From positions 1 to 64,000 of the IMG/VR virus record IMGVR_UViG_3300025771_000021: a stretch of DNA of 64,000 nucleotides; one strand, 5' to 3'. This DNA comes from a virus. Each line of letters opens with the position of its first letter. Position 1 is the first letter of the stretch. Made by a program: the position numbers and the translations under genes. Shown here piece after piece: positions 32,814-40,811 of the stretch. The notes below the pieces were generated by a model that was given only the letters and a program-made list of their open reading frames with translations, ran no database searches and was not told where the DNA came from.

Positions 32814-34075
32814 GTTTAGATAAATCAAAATTAAATAAAGATACTTTTTGTATGGCTCCTTGGATAGAGGCTCATTTTAGTGTACAAAAAAATATACTTC
32901 CTTGTTGTATATACAATATGGATTATTCTTTTGGTAATCTGAATAATTCGGATGATGTAGTTGAGATATACAACAGTGATATAGCTAAAGAAGTTAGAAA
33001 AAGTTTATTTAATGGAATAAAACACGAGGCTTGTAAATCATGTTGGTTATCTGAAGAAATTTCAACAAATGATAGTTACAGAATAAACCACAATAAAATG
33101 TATAAAAGATTTATAAATGAATCTTTAGAAAATACAAACGAAGATTTTTCTTTAAAAAAAGTAACACTTAGACGATTGGATATTAGATTTGATAATAAGT
33201 GTAATTTAAAATGTAGAATATGTACTGCTGAATATTCTACTTCTTGGTATTCTGATAATAAAGAAATTCAGAAAAGAACTAAACATTTAGGACATATCGA
33301 TTTGTCAGGAAATATTTATAAACAAACTGTAAGTGAAAATGTTTATTCTTTTATATTATCACAACTTACAAATGTAGATGAAATATTTTTTGCAGGAGGA
33401 GAACCACTTATACAAGATAAACACTACGAAATTTTAAATAAATTAATAGATTTAGGAATTTCTAAAAATGTAGCGATAACATATAATACCAATTTTACTA
33501 AATTAAAATATAGAGATTATGATGTATTGGATATATGGAAAAACTTCAGAGTAGTTAATGTATGTGCTAGCTTAGATGACTCTCATGAAAGGGGAGAATT
33601 TCAACGTAAAAATATGGTTTGGGAAGATGTAATAAATAATGTAAAGTTATTAAAAGAAAAAGGAACACCAAATATATCCTTTTCAATAATACCCACACTA
33701 TCATCTCTTAATGTTTATAATTTACCAAATTTCCACAAAGAATGGATAGAATTGGGATATATAACTTATAATGATTTTTTTGTAAATATACTATGGGGAC
33801 CTGATTGGTATGATGTGAAAAACTTACCAAATAAAAATAAAAAAGAGGTGATTAAAATATATCAAGATTATATAAATTATTTACAAGAAATAGAAAATTC
33901 AGAAGTTAGTGTAGAAGAATTTAAAAAATGTATATCGTATATTAAAAAAGAAGGACATACAGAAAAAATGGAAGCTTTTGAAAATTTCAACAAAACACTT
34001 GATGAATTAAGAAATGAAAATTTATTAAAAGTACTTCCTGAGTATAAAAACCTATATATAAAAAATGTCATTTAG
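32810..34075 (+). CDS. Radical SAM enzyme, twitch/SPASM-like
   Basis: From ATG 32810 on the helicase stop, the 421-residue protein has auxiliary cysteines (Cys14, Cys32, Cys33, Cys75, Cys78), CNLKCRIC (residues 131-138) as the SAM-cluster motif and FFAGGEPLIQDKHYE as the GGE strand. It is clearly related to the protein at 20110-21192. It overlaps the next radical SAM gene by 11 nt, so the two are made together and may act in sequence. Confidence 0.85.
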   Translation: MSLDKSKLNKDTFCMAPWIEAHFSVQKNILPCCIYNMDYSFGNLNNSDDVVEIYNSDIAKEVRKSLFNGIKHEACKSCWLSEEISTNDSYRINHNKMYKRFINESLENTNEDFSLKKVTLRRLDIRFDNKCNLKCRICTAEYSTSWYSDNKEIQKRTKHLGHIDLSGNIYKQTVSENVYSFILSQLTNVDEIFFAGGEPLIQDKHYEILNKLIDLGISKNVAITYNTNFTKLKYRDYDVLDIWKNFRVVNVCASLDDSHERGEFQRKNMVWEDVINNVKLLKEKGTPNISFSIIPTLSSLNVYNLPNFHKEWIELGYITYNDFFVNILWGPDWYDVKNLPNKNKKEVIKIYQDYINYLQEIENSEVSVEEFKKCISYIKKEGHTEKMEAFENFNKTLDELRNENLLKVLPEYKNLYIKNVI

Positions 34076-35273
34076 AGAAAAATCAAGATTCTTAACAAAA
34101 GAGGCCGAATTTAAAAGAAATAAACAAAAAACCTTACTTCATTTTGAATTGTCAAATAAATGCAATTCTCAATGTCCTGGATGTCCGCGATACTTTTTAA
34201 ATACACCAGTTATAAATCCGGCTTTAACATTGTCTGAAGTAAAATATGAAGATTTTGTAAAATGGATTCCTGAATATATATTACAAACAGCTTCTAAAAT
34301 AAACATATGTGGTGGTCATGGAGACCCAATATTATGTACAGATTTAATTAAAATACTTGAGTACATAAAAATAAATTTAGGACAATCTGGGTTTGTTGAG
34401 ATAAGAACAAACGGTGGAACACGAAGTGAGAAATTTTGGAAAACACTTGCAGAAATATCTAATAACAGAATTGTATTAATTTTTAGTGTAGATGGTTTAG
34501 AAGATACAAATCACAAGTATAGAAGAAATGTAAAGTGGAATGTTCTTGAAAAGAACATAAAAACCTTTACCGAAAATGGAGGTATTGGGTTTCAAGAATG
34601 TTTACTTTTTAAACACAATGAACACCAAAAAGATGAAATAAAAAAATGGAATTCTGAAATTGGACTAAAGGAAGTTACATTTAAAAGACCAATCGGTTTT
34701 GATAACTATGTGGACAAAAAGTCAAAACCCATGCCAGTTTACGACAATTGGGGGGATATAGATTACTTAATTGAGCCTGCTAATGAATATATACCCGATG
34801 GTTTTGTTTATGATAAAAATGATTTTGAAAGAAATTTACCCTTTATAGACAAAGCTAAAAAATCGTGCGATTTTAATCCAGATGAAATTAATTATGATAA
34901 TTATTTACACTTTAATGATGTAGAAATTAAATGTAAATCCATCACAGATAATAGTGTTGAGTATTATATGAACACACATGGAACTCTATATCCTTGTTGT
35001 TATATTCCCACTCATGAAAATATAAAAGTACCAATTGATGAAATAAAACAAATTAGAAAAATATTGGATAATTCCAATAATCAATATAATTTAAATTATA
35101 ACTCCTTTGAAAATATAATTGATTTGTTTGATAATAATTTAGTTCCAACTTGGGACAAAAAAGTTGAAGATGGAAAGTGCTTATATTGCTCAAGACAGTG
35201 TGGAGTTGATAAATCTATACAAGACCTATTTGTAGATGGTCCTCCTGATTATTTATTGAAATCAATAATATGA
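34065..35273 (+). CDS. Radical SAM/SPASM enzyme
   Basis: The 402-residue protein has the SAM-cluster motif CNSQCPGC (residues 33-40) near the N-terminus and ICGGHGDP as the GGE-like strand. It has a C-terminal SPASM-type cysteine set: CC in YPCCYIP near residue 307, then Cys372, Cys375 and Cys379. Here the auxiliary cluster is C-terminal, the canonical SPASM order, unlike the other three. SPASM enzymes often modify peptides or aminoglycoside-type sugars. Coupled overlaps join it to the previous radical SAM and the next SGNH gene. Confidence 0.85.
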   Translation: MSFREKSRFLTKEAEFKRNKQKTLLHFELSNKCNSQCPGCPRYFLNTPVINPALTLSEVKYEDFVKWIPEYILQTASKINICGGHGDPILCTDLIKILEYIKINLGQSGFVEIRTNGGTRSEKFWKTLAEISNNRIVLIFSVDGLEDTNHKYRRNVKWNVLEKNIKTFTENGGIGFQECLLFKHNEHQKDEIKKWNSEIGLKEVTFKRPIGFDNYVDKKSKPMPVYDNWGDIDYLIEPANEYIPDGFVYDKNDFERNLPFIDKAKKSCDFNPDEINYDNYLHFNDVEIKCKSITDNSVEYYMNTHGTLYPCCYIPTHENIKVPIDEIKQIRKILDNSNNQYNLNYNSFENIIDLFDNNLVPTWDKKVEDGKCLYCSRQCGVDKSIQDLFVDGPPDYLLKSII

Positions 35274-35947
35274 AAAATATATGGTTTTTTGGAGATAGTT
35301 TTACAGATGGAACTCAATGTAATCCTGGTGATGAATACTATGAAACTTATGCTGAATTGGTTAGTGAAAAATGGACAACTATCGTTTCACGAGAAATGGA
35401 AGGTATTGAAAAATTAAAATCACTACCAGCATGTTCAGTACATTACATTTTAAAAGAGTTAATACTAAATTTAAGTAAATTTAAAAAAGATGATATAGTA
35501 ATTTTATCTGGTACTATAATTGAAAGATTGGATACCTATGCCAATTGGCATAAAAATGAAAAAGAACTTTCAAAAGATATTAGGAATAAAATAATATCTA
35601 AACCAATTATGTATGAATTATTAGAAGAAAAAAAATACTCTGATATTATTTCATTAAAACGTAGAGTAAATTTATTAGAATATATGGAGCACAATATATT
35701 CCCATATGTACAATATATAAAAAAAGACTTTGAAGAACAGATATATTCTATAAAACATGAATTAATAAAAAGAGGAGTTGATTTTTTTTATTGGGAACAT
35801 TCTGATGTATATAAATTCGAATCAATAGAAAAAGAAACAAATGGTAAAATCAAAGATGGTCATTTCAGTTGGAAAGGCCACAAAGATTTTGCAAAATATT
35901 TTTTAACAGAATATGTTAAATTACCCAAATATATAAATTTAATATAA
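35270..35947 (+). CDS. SGNH hydrolase-like protein
   Basis: The 225-residue protein has WFFGDSFTDG (residues 5-14, Ser10 as nucleophile) and KDGHFSWKGHKDFA (195-208) with Asp196 and His198. The usual block II Gly/Asn is not obvious. It resembles the protein at 48-698 in length and termini. It is coupled by ATGA to the SPASM enzyme, placing it in a three-gene cargo unit after the helicase. Confidence 0.68.
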   Translation: MKNIWFFGDSFTDGTQCNPGDEYYETYAELVSEKWTTIVSREMEGIEKLKSLPACSVHYILKELILNLSKFKKDDIVILSGTIIERLDTYANWHKNEKELSKDIRNKIISKPIMYELLEEKKYSDIISLKRRVNLLEYMEHNIFPYVQYIKKDFEEQIYSIKHELIKRGVDFFYWEHSDVYKFESIEKETNGKIKDGHFSWKGHKDFAKYFLTEYVKLPKYINLI

Positions 35948-35954
35948 TTTAATT

Positions 35955-36122
35955 ATGCAAAGTTTAAAACTATATGAGTTGAAAATAGAACAACTCGAAA
36001 AAGAAAATAAAGACCTTAAACAACAACTTGAAAAACAAGAGTTAATAAAAGAAGGTTATAAAGAAGAAATTTCTAAGTGGAATAAAAAATATAAAGATTT
36101 AAAAAATCAAATGATAAAATGA
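35955..36122 (+). CDS. Small coiled-coil protein, 55 residues
   Basis: An entirely charged heptad-repeat helix (LYELKIEQLEKENKDLKQQL and onward). It starts 7 nt after the SGNH stop and is coupled to the next small gene by ATGA. Confidence 0.5.
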   Translation: MQSLKLYELKIEQLEKENKDLKQQLEKQELIKEGYKEEISKWNKKYKDLKNQMIK

Positions 36123-36247
36123 CACCACACGATATAAAACAAATTCAAAGAGAATTATCATTACTTAAAATGAAAGAAGTAATTACGATAAACGATAAAT
36201 ACAGAATACAAAAATTACAACAATTATTAGACGAAAATTATGATTAG
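36119..36247 (+). CDS. Small hypothetical protein, 42 residues
   Basis: A helical, charged peptide joined to its neighbours by overlaps on both sides; its stop lies 5 nt inside the SAM synthetase gene. The coupling is the main support. Confidence 0.42.
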   Translation: MTPHDIKQIQRELSLLKMKEVITINDKYRIQKLQQLLDENYD

Positions 36248-37202
36248 AACAGCAGAATGTGTATCACCGATGCACCCAGATAAGATGTGTGATAGAATAT
36301 CAGACACTCTTTTAGATTTATATTTAGAACAAGACCCTAACTCACGAGTAGCAATTGAAACTTGTGGTGGTATGGGTGAAGTTTATATAACAGGAGAAGT
36401 TACTTCAAATGCAAATGTATCTGAAGAAAAAATTACCGAAGTAGTTAAAGAAATTGTGAAGGATGATGTTATCGTTCTTATAAACCTTAACTCACAATCA
36501 CCAGAGATTGCAAATGGAGTTGATACTGGTGGTGCAGGAGACCAAGGAATTATGACTGGTTATGCTTGTAGAGAAAACGAACAACTACTACCACAAGAAT
36601 ATTTCCTTGCAAGAGAACTCAACAAATTCATTTTTGAGAAGTTTCCTTTTGATGGTAAAACTCAAATCACTTTAGATAGAAATAGAATCAGAGCAGTTGC
36701 CTCTTTTCAGAAAGCACCCACTACTGAACTATACACTTTGGTAACCGATTTCTTCAAAGAATACCCACAATACACTTTACAAGAAATCCATTGTAATCCT
36801 GCGGGTGATTGGAACATTGGAGGATTTACTGCGGATGCAGGATTAACTGGTAGAAAACTTGCAGTAGATAATTATGGTCCTCGTATCCCAATCGGTGGAG
36901 GTGCGTTTAGTGGTAAAGACTCAACCAAAGTTGATAGAAGTGCTGCCTACATGGCTCGTAGAGTTGCAGTAGATATCTTAGAACAAAATCAAGAAGCACA
37001 AGAAGTATTCATTCAACTCGCTTATGCAATTGGATATGACCAACCACTTCAGGCAACTGCAGTAATCGATGGAGTAGAAACTCCAATCGAAGGATATGAT
37101 TTATCACCAAAAGGAATTATCGAATTTTTAGATTTAAGAAAACCAATCTTTGCAGAAACCGCAAAGTTTGGACATATGGGTGCAGGATTTTCTTGGAAAT
37201 AA
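36240..37202 (+). CDS. metK: S-adenosylmethionine synthetase
   Basis: The 320-residue protein has SPMHPDKMCDRISD (residues 9-22, variant of EGHPDKxxDQISD), TGEV (51-54), GAGDQGIMTGY (98-108, the ATP-binding hexapeptide region) and GGGAFSGKDSTKVDRSAAY (219-237, the catalytic P-loop-like GGGAFSxKD). It makes SAM from methionine and ATP. Cellular MetK proteins are about 380-420 residues, so this is a compact form with shortened loops but intact motifs. It is rare in phages. It could supply SAM to the four radical SAM enzymes encoded nearby. Confidence 0.92.
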   Translation: MIRTAECVSPMHPDKMCDRISDTLLDLYLEQDPNSRVAIETCGGMGEVYITGEVTSNANVSEEKITEVVKEIVKDDVIVLINLNSQSPEIANGVDTGGAGDQGIMTGYACRENEQLLPQEYFLARELNKFIFEKFPFDGKTQITLDRNRIRAVASFQKAPTTELYTLVTDFFKEYPQYTLQEIHCNPAGDWNIGGFTADAGLTGRKLAVDNYGPRIPIGGGAFSGKDSTKVDRSAAYMARRVAVDILEQNQEAQEVFIQLAYAIGYDQPLQATAVIDGVETPIEGYDLSPKGIIEFLDLRKPIFAETAKFGHMGAGFSWK

Positions 37203-37204
37203 AT

Positions 37205-37235
37205 TTGGAAATATAAAAAATTATTCGTATCTTTG
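37205..37235 (+). promoter_or_regulatory. Bacteroidota-type promoter
   Basis: TTG at 37205-37207, a 20-nt spacer and TATCTTTG at 37228-37235. It starts the unit that contains the nucleotidyltransferase and deformylase. Confidence 0.78.
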
Positions 37236-37254
37236 TATAACAAAACTATAATAA

Positions 37255-37725
37255 ATGAAAAAGTATAAAGTTATTTTAATTAGTGGAGGATTTGACCCTG
37301 TTCATAGAGGACACATCGAATGTATTAATAATGCCAAAGAACTTGCTGATGAAGTTTGGATTGGTCTTAATAACGATAGATGGTTACAACAGAAAAAAGG
37401 TAAAGCATTTATGAACGAAAAAGAAAGACATTTTATAATGAGTAATCTTAAAAATGTTGATTGGGTTTATATAATGAATCCCAAAGACTACGAAGATAAA
37501 ACTGCAATTGATTTCATAGAACAAGCTAGATTAAAATATATCAAAGAAAATGGTGAATTACCAAAAGGTGTAATGGCATTTGGTAATGGTGGTGATAGAA
37601 CAGAAACTACAACACCAGAAAATGATACTTGTAATGGATTTGGAATTGATTCAGTATGGGGATTGGGAGAAAAAGTACAATCTTCATCTTGGTTATTAGA
37701 AAAGTATTTAAATATTGCAGAATAA
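37255..37725 (+). CDS. Cytidylyltransferase-like nucleotidyltransferase
   Basis: The 156-residue protein has GGFDPVHRGH (residues 11-20), the HxGH motif of the cytidylyltransferase/adenylyltransferase superfamily, a lysine-rich turn, and a C-terminal SSSWLLEKY segment equivalent to the ISSTxIR loop. It joins a nucleotide to a sugar phosphate, alcohol phosphate or cofactor precursor. Activation of a sugar for the glycosyltransferases is possible; NMN adenylyltransferase activity is an alternative. Confidence 0.78.
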   Translation: MKKYKVILISGGFDPVHRGHIECINNAKELADEVWIGLNNDRWLQQKKGKAFMNEKERHFIMSNLKNVDWVYIMNPKDYEDKTAIDFIEQARLKYIKENGELPKGVMAFGNGGDRTETTTPENDTCNGFGIDSVWGLGEKVQSSSWLLEKYLNIAE

Positions 37726-37964
37726 TGAATATAGAACAATTAGTAAAAGATTATCCCAACGATATGGAGTTGGGTGGGAAGATTAGAGAACTCTATTGGA
37801 AAGGTAGAGAGAACTTTGATACTCTAAAAGAAAAAATGAAAGATGCAAAAATCTTTGAATCACCAGATGGAGGTAAAACTGTTTATGTTCGTGGGTGGGG
37901 TGAAGATGTTTCTTCAAGAAAAAAAGTTACAACACAATTAAATTTATTCGATGAGGCTAATTAA
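37725..37964 (+). CDS. Hypothetical protein, 79 residues
   Basis: The ATG at 37725 sits on the previous stop (TAATG). The C-terminal QLNLFDEAN resembles a beta-clamp-binding motif (QxxLF), so it may bind a sliding clamp; this is an inference. The gene overlaps the deformylase start by 14 nt. Confidence 0.55.
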   Translation: MNIEQLVKDYPNDMELGGKIRELYWKGRENFDTLKEKMKDAKIFESPDGGKTVYVRGWGEDVSSRKKVTTQLNLFDEAN

Positions 37965-38565
37965 AGACCCAAATAAGTTGAGAAAACCATTGGAACCAAA
38001 ACCAATGACTCAAGAACAGATTGATGAAATATCAACAACTCTATTAACAGAACTTACAAAACATGGTGGTATAGGATTATCTGCAAACCAAATAGGTTTA
38101 GATGTTCGTGCCTGTGTAATCAATGTAAAAGAACCTTTGGTACTAATAAACCCAATCGTTACAGAAGTATCAAAAGATACCGTTGCATATGTAGAACAAT
38201 GTTTATCATTAGATAAAACAATGAAGAAACCTGTCAAGACTGTAAGACATAAATCATTTACAGTTGAGTGTGATAATTTAGGAACTGTTATCTTTTCACC
38301 AGACCAAAAAGAACCTTGGAAGGATTCTAATGAATTCTTTTCAGATGAGGGGTTATTAGAGTGTGTTTGTGCACAACACGAACTAGACCACCTTAATGGG
38401 GTTCTAATCACCGATAAAATCAGAAGATATACAACAACAGTTGTATCAACTAAAAAGTATGGTAGAAACGATAGAGTAATGGTAAAACTTGCTAATGGAG
38501 ATACTGAATTTATGAAGTATAAAAAGGCACAACCTTTACTTTCACAAGGAGCAGAAATCCTCTAA
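37951..38565 (+). CDS. def: Peptide deformylase
   Basis: The 204-residue protein has all three deformylase motifs: GIGLSANQ (residues 40-47, GxGLAAxQ), EQCLS (82-86, with Cys84 as metal ligand) and QHELDH (142-147, with His143, Glu144 and His147). It removes the formyl group from new proteins. Phage deformylases are known in marine T4-like phages. The insertion between motifs 2 and 3 and the C-terminal tail make it longer than typical phage forms (around 130-150 residues). Confidence 0.9.
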   Translation: MRLIKDPNKLRKPLEPKPMTQEQIDEISTTLLTELTKHGGIGLSANQIGLDVRACVINVKEPLVLINPIVTEVSKDTVAYVEQCLSLDKTMKKPVKTVRHKSFTVECDNLGTVIFSPDQKEPWKDSNEFFSDEGLLECVCAQHELDHLNGVLITDKIRRYTTTVVSTKKYGRNDRVMVKLANGDTEFMKYKKAQPLLSQGAEIL

Positions 38566-38578
38566 AAAATTTGTAAAA

Positions 38579-38842
38579 ATGGGAAAACTTATATTTAGAT
38601 ATACAGATGAACTCGTAGAAGATATACGAGAAGCAAAAGAAATTGAACTCACCGTACCAGATGATATGGATATCAATGAGTTTAAAGTTATGTGTGTAAG
38701 AATGGCATCTGCTATGGGATATCAAGAAAAATCTATCCAAAAATCATTTGGAGATTTGGTTTTCGGTGATGAAGATGTAAACACATTAAAGGAATTATTA
38801 GATGAACTTAACATCAAAAGAAACAATCAAGAATTTGAATGA
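38579..38842 (+). CDS. Hypothetical protein, 87 residues
   Basis: A soluble acidic protein with an N-terminal strand pair and helical C-terminus, in the deformylase operon. No family is recognised. Confidence 0.55.
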   Translation: MGKLIFRYTDELVEDIREAKEIELTVPDDMDINEFKVMCVRMASAMGYQEKSIQKSFGDLVFGDEDVNTLKELLDELNIKRNNQEFE

Positions 38843-39092
38843 ACGCCTATTTACTCAATCAGCAGTTATTGAAACCCTCTGTGAATTGTTGATTAGTAAA
38901 GAAGTGGTTACACATGATGAGTTAGAAAATCTCATTTACAATAATATAGAAACTCGAAAAGACGAGTTAAAAGAACTAACAAAAAAACTCAAACCAACTA
39001 AGATACAAATCTCAGTTGAAGATGAGTTTAATAATGCATTTGATGAGGGTCTAATGGAGGGAATGTACTTCGGTCCAATTGGTGAATGTTAA
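38802..39092 (+). CDS. Hypothetical helical protein, 96 residues
   Basis: It overlaps the previous gene by 41 nt. Mostly charged helices, with a short Gly/aromatic end (GMYFGPIGEC). No family is recognised. Confidence 0.5.
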   Translation: MNLTSKETIKNLNERLFTQSAVIETLCELLISKEVVTHDELENLIYNNIETRKDELKELTKKLKPTKIQISVEDEFNNAFDEGLMEGMYFGPIGEC

Positions 39093-39109
39093 GATAACTT
39101 AATATTTAT

Positions 39110-39140
39110 TTGGATATATAAGATATTTTTCGTATCTTTG
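39110..39140 (+). promoter_or_regulatory. Bacteroidota-type promoter
   Basis: TTG at 39110-39112, a 20-nt spacer and TATCTTTG at 39133-39140. It begins the unit with the lysozyme-like protein and the late sigma factor. Confidence 0.78.
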
Positions 39141-39168
39141 TAAAAGTATTATCCCAAAAGGAGAAACT

Positions 39169-39753
39169 ATGAAAAAATATAATGTAATAGGACTTGTATC
39201 CCTTATATCATTAATACTGATGAGTTTTACAAGTTATATAATGAGAGATTCTGTTGAAACAACAATCCTCAAAGCAAAACCAATAGTAACGATAGAACCT
39301 ACTATTGAAATTAAACCAATCAAAATTGAAATTGACCAAACACAAATGTTCTTAGATGCAATCGGAATGAGAGAATCATCAAACCGATACGATGTTGTGA
39401 ACAAATGGGGATATATGGGAAAATATCAATTTGGAAGAAGAACTCTTAAATCATTGGGTTACGATATAACAAAAAAAGAGTTTTTGAATTCACCAATACT
39501 ACAAGAAAGAGCAATGTTAGATTTACTAAATCACAATAAGAAAATTTTACAGAAGTATATAAATTATTGGGATGGTAAAAAAATCAATGGTACTATAATT
39601 ACCGAAAGTGGTATCTTAGCAGCTGCACATCTTGCAGGACCTGGTAATGTTAAAAGATTCCTTAAAGAAGGAAAAGAATTTAAAGATGGCAATGGTACAA
39701 AACTTACAAGATACCTTACCTTATTTAGCGGTTATGAAATAAATATCGATTAA
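39169..39753 (+). CDS. Membrane-anchored lysozyme/lytic-transglycosylase-like protein
   Basis: The 194-residue protein has an N-terminal hydrophobic segment (residues 6-24) that could be a signal anchor or releasable SAR sequence. The catalytic part has IGMRESSNRYDVVN (65-78) with Glu69 as the catalytic acid, and GYMGKYQFG (81-89), as in goose-lysozyme/SLT-type folds. It probably degrades peptidoglycan at lysis. AAAGGAGAAACT precedes the start. A TM-plus-coiled-coil gene follows 1 nt later, consistent with a lysis unit. Confidence 0.75.
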   Translation: MKKYNVIGLVSLISLILMSFTSYIMRDSVETTILKAKPIVTIEPTIEIKPIKIEIDQTQMFLDAIGMRESSNRYDVVNKWGYMGKYQFGRRTLKSLGYDITKKEFLNSPILQERAMLDLLNHNKKILQKYINYWDGKKINGTIITESGILAAAHLAGPGNVKRFLKEGKEFKDGNGTKLTRYLTLFSGYEINID

Positions 39754-39754
39754 T

Positions 39755-40030
39755 ATGTTAGAACTATTTACAACCTATAATATCATTATTGGTATTTCGG
39801 TTATCACAAATGTTATATTATTGGTAGGTGTTAGAAACCTACTTAGACAGAACGAACAGTTGGAAGATAGATTAGTTGAAACCAATGATTTCGTAAAGAA
39901 TAAAGTAGAAGCATCACTTGATAGAATGAGACAATTAGATTTCAAACAAGCCTTTGAAAAAGATGATGAAGTTGGTGTAACTTTCCAAGAATTAAAAAAA
40001 GTAGTTGAAGAACTAAACAACGACCTATAA
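39755..40030 (+). CDS. Single-pass membrane protein with coiled coil
   Basis: The 91-residue protein has an N-terminal transmembrane helix (residues 8-28) and a long charged helix. It sits between the lysozyme-like gene and the sigma factor. The topology fits an inner-membrane spanin or a scaffold, neither proven. Confidence 0.58.
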   Translation: MLELFTTYNIIIGISVITNVILLVGVRNLLRQNEQLEDRLVETNDFVKNKVEASLDRMRQLDFKQAFEKDDEVGVTFQELKKVVEELNNDL

Positions 40031-40031
40031 T

Positions 40032-40805
40032 ATGGCCAAACAAAGAAGAAAAAAATCCAAAATATATTTTGGTACTCCTGCACAAGAAGCAATCATAGAA
40101 TACAACAAATCAAAAGACCCAGCAGAAAGGTCTAAGATTTACGAAACAAGAATTAAATATCCTTTTGAAAAACTTGCAGAAAATGTTTTAAACACATTTA
40201 AATTTACTTACTTTGATGTTCCTAAGAAAGATATACAAACAGAAGTAGTTTCTACAATGGTAGAAAAAATGCATATGTTTAAAGAAGGTAAGGGGAGAGC
40301 GTTTTCATACTTTACTATTATTGCAAAAAACCATCTTATCTTAAAAAATAATGGAAATTATAAAAGGTGGAAACAAAATTCACTTCTTTCAGAGATGCCA
40401 GAAACTTGGAATCCTGAAAATGATTTTGAAGTAGTACAAGAGAATAATGAGTTTAAAGAATTTAAATATATGATGATTGCATATTGGGATAGAAATTTAA
40501 ACTCCGTATTTACAAAGAAAAGAGATTTACAAATTGCTGATGCCGTATTAGAATTATTTAGACGAAGTGACCATATAGAAAACTTTAATAAAAAACATCT
40601 ATACCTACTTATAAGAGAGATGACTGATTGTAAAACTCACTACATCACCAAAGTTGTAAATGTAATGAAACAACATCAGAAAAAAATGTTAAATGAGTAT
40701 CTTGAACATGGTGAGTTTAAAGAACCAAATAGAAAACCATTTTGGCAAAAACCAACTCAAGAAGATGAGGGTGAGAACCCATATTTAGATAACGAATTTT
40801 TATAG
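40032..40805 (+). CDS. Late-transcription sigma factor (T4 gp55-like)
   Basis: The 257-residue protein has YPFEKLAENVLNTFKF (residues 43-58), the region DIQTEVVSTMVEKMHMF (67-83), and GRAFSYFTIIAKNHLI (88-103). These align by pattern with sigma region 2 of gp55-type factors (core-binding plus the aromatic AFSYFT strand-helix). T4 gp55 directs host RNA polymerase to late promoters together with the sliding clamp. The ATATTTATA sites before virion genes are its likely targets here. The protein is longer than T4 gp55 (185 residues) because of extra N- and C-terminal segments. Confidence 0.7.
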   Translation: MAKQRRKKSKIYFGTPAQEAIIEYNKSKDPAERSKIYETRIKYPFEKLAENVLNTFKFTYFDVPKKDIQTEVVSTMVEKMHMFKEGKGRAFSYFTIIAKNHLILKNNGNYKRWKQNSLLSEMPETWNPENDFEVVQENNEFKEFKYMMIAYWDRNLNSVFTKKRDLQIADAVLELFRRSDHIENFNKKHLYLLIREMTDCKTHYITKVVNVMKQHQKKMLNEYLEHGEFKEPNRKPFWQKPTQEDEGENPYLDNEFL

Positions 40806-40811
40806 AAAAAA

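Noticed and set aside
38010-38411. A 133-codon minus-strand frame
   Set aside because: It is antisense to the peptide deformylase gene, whose three motifs are intact.
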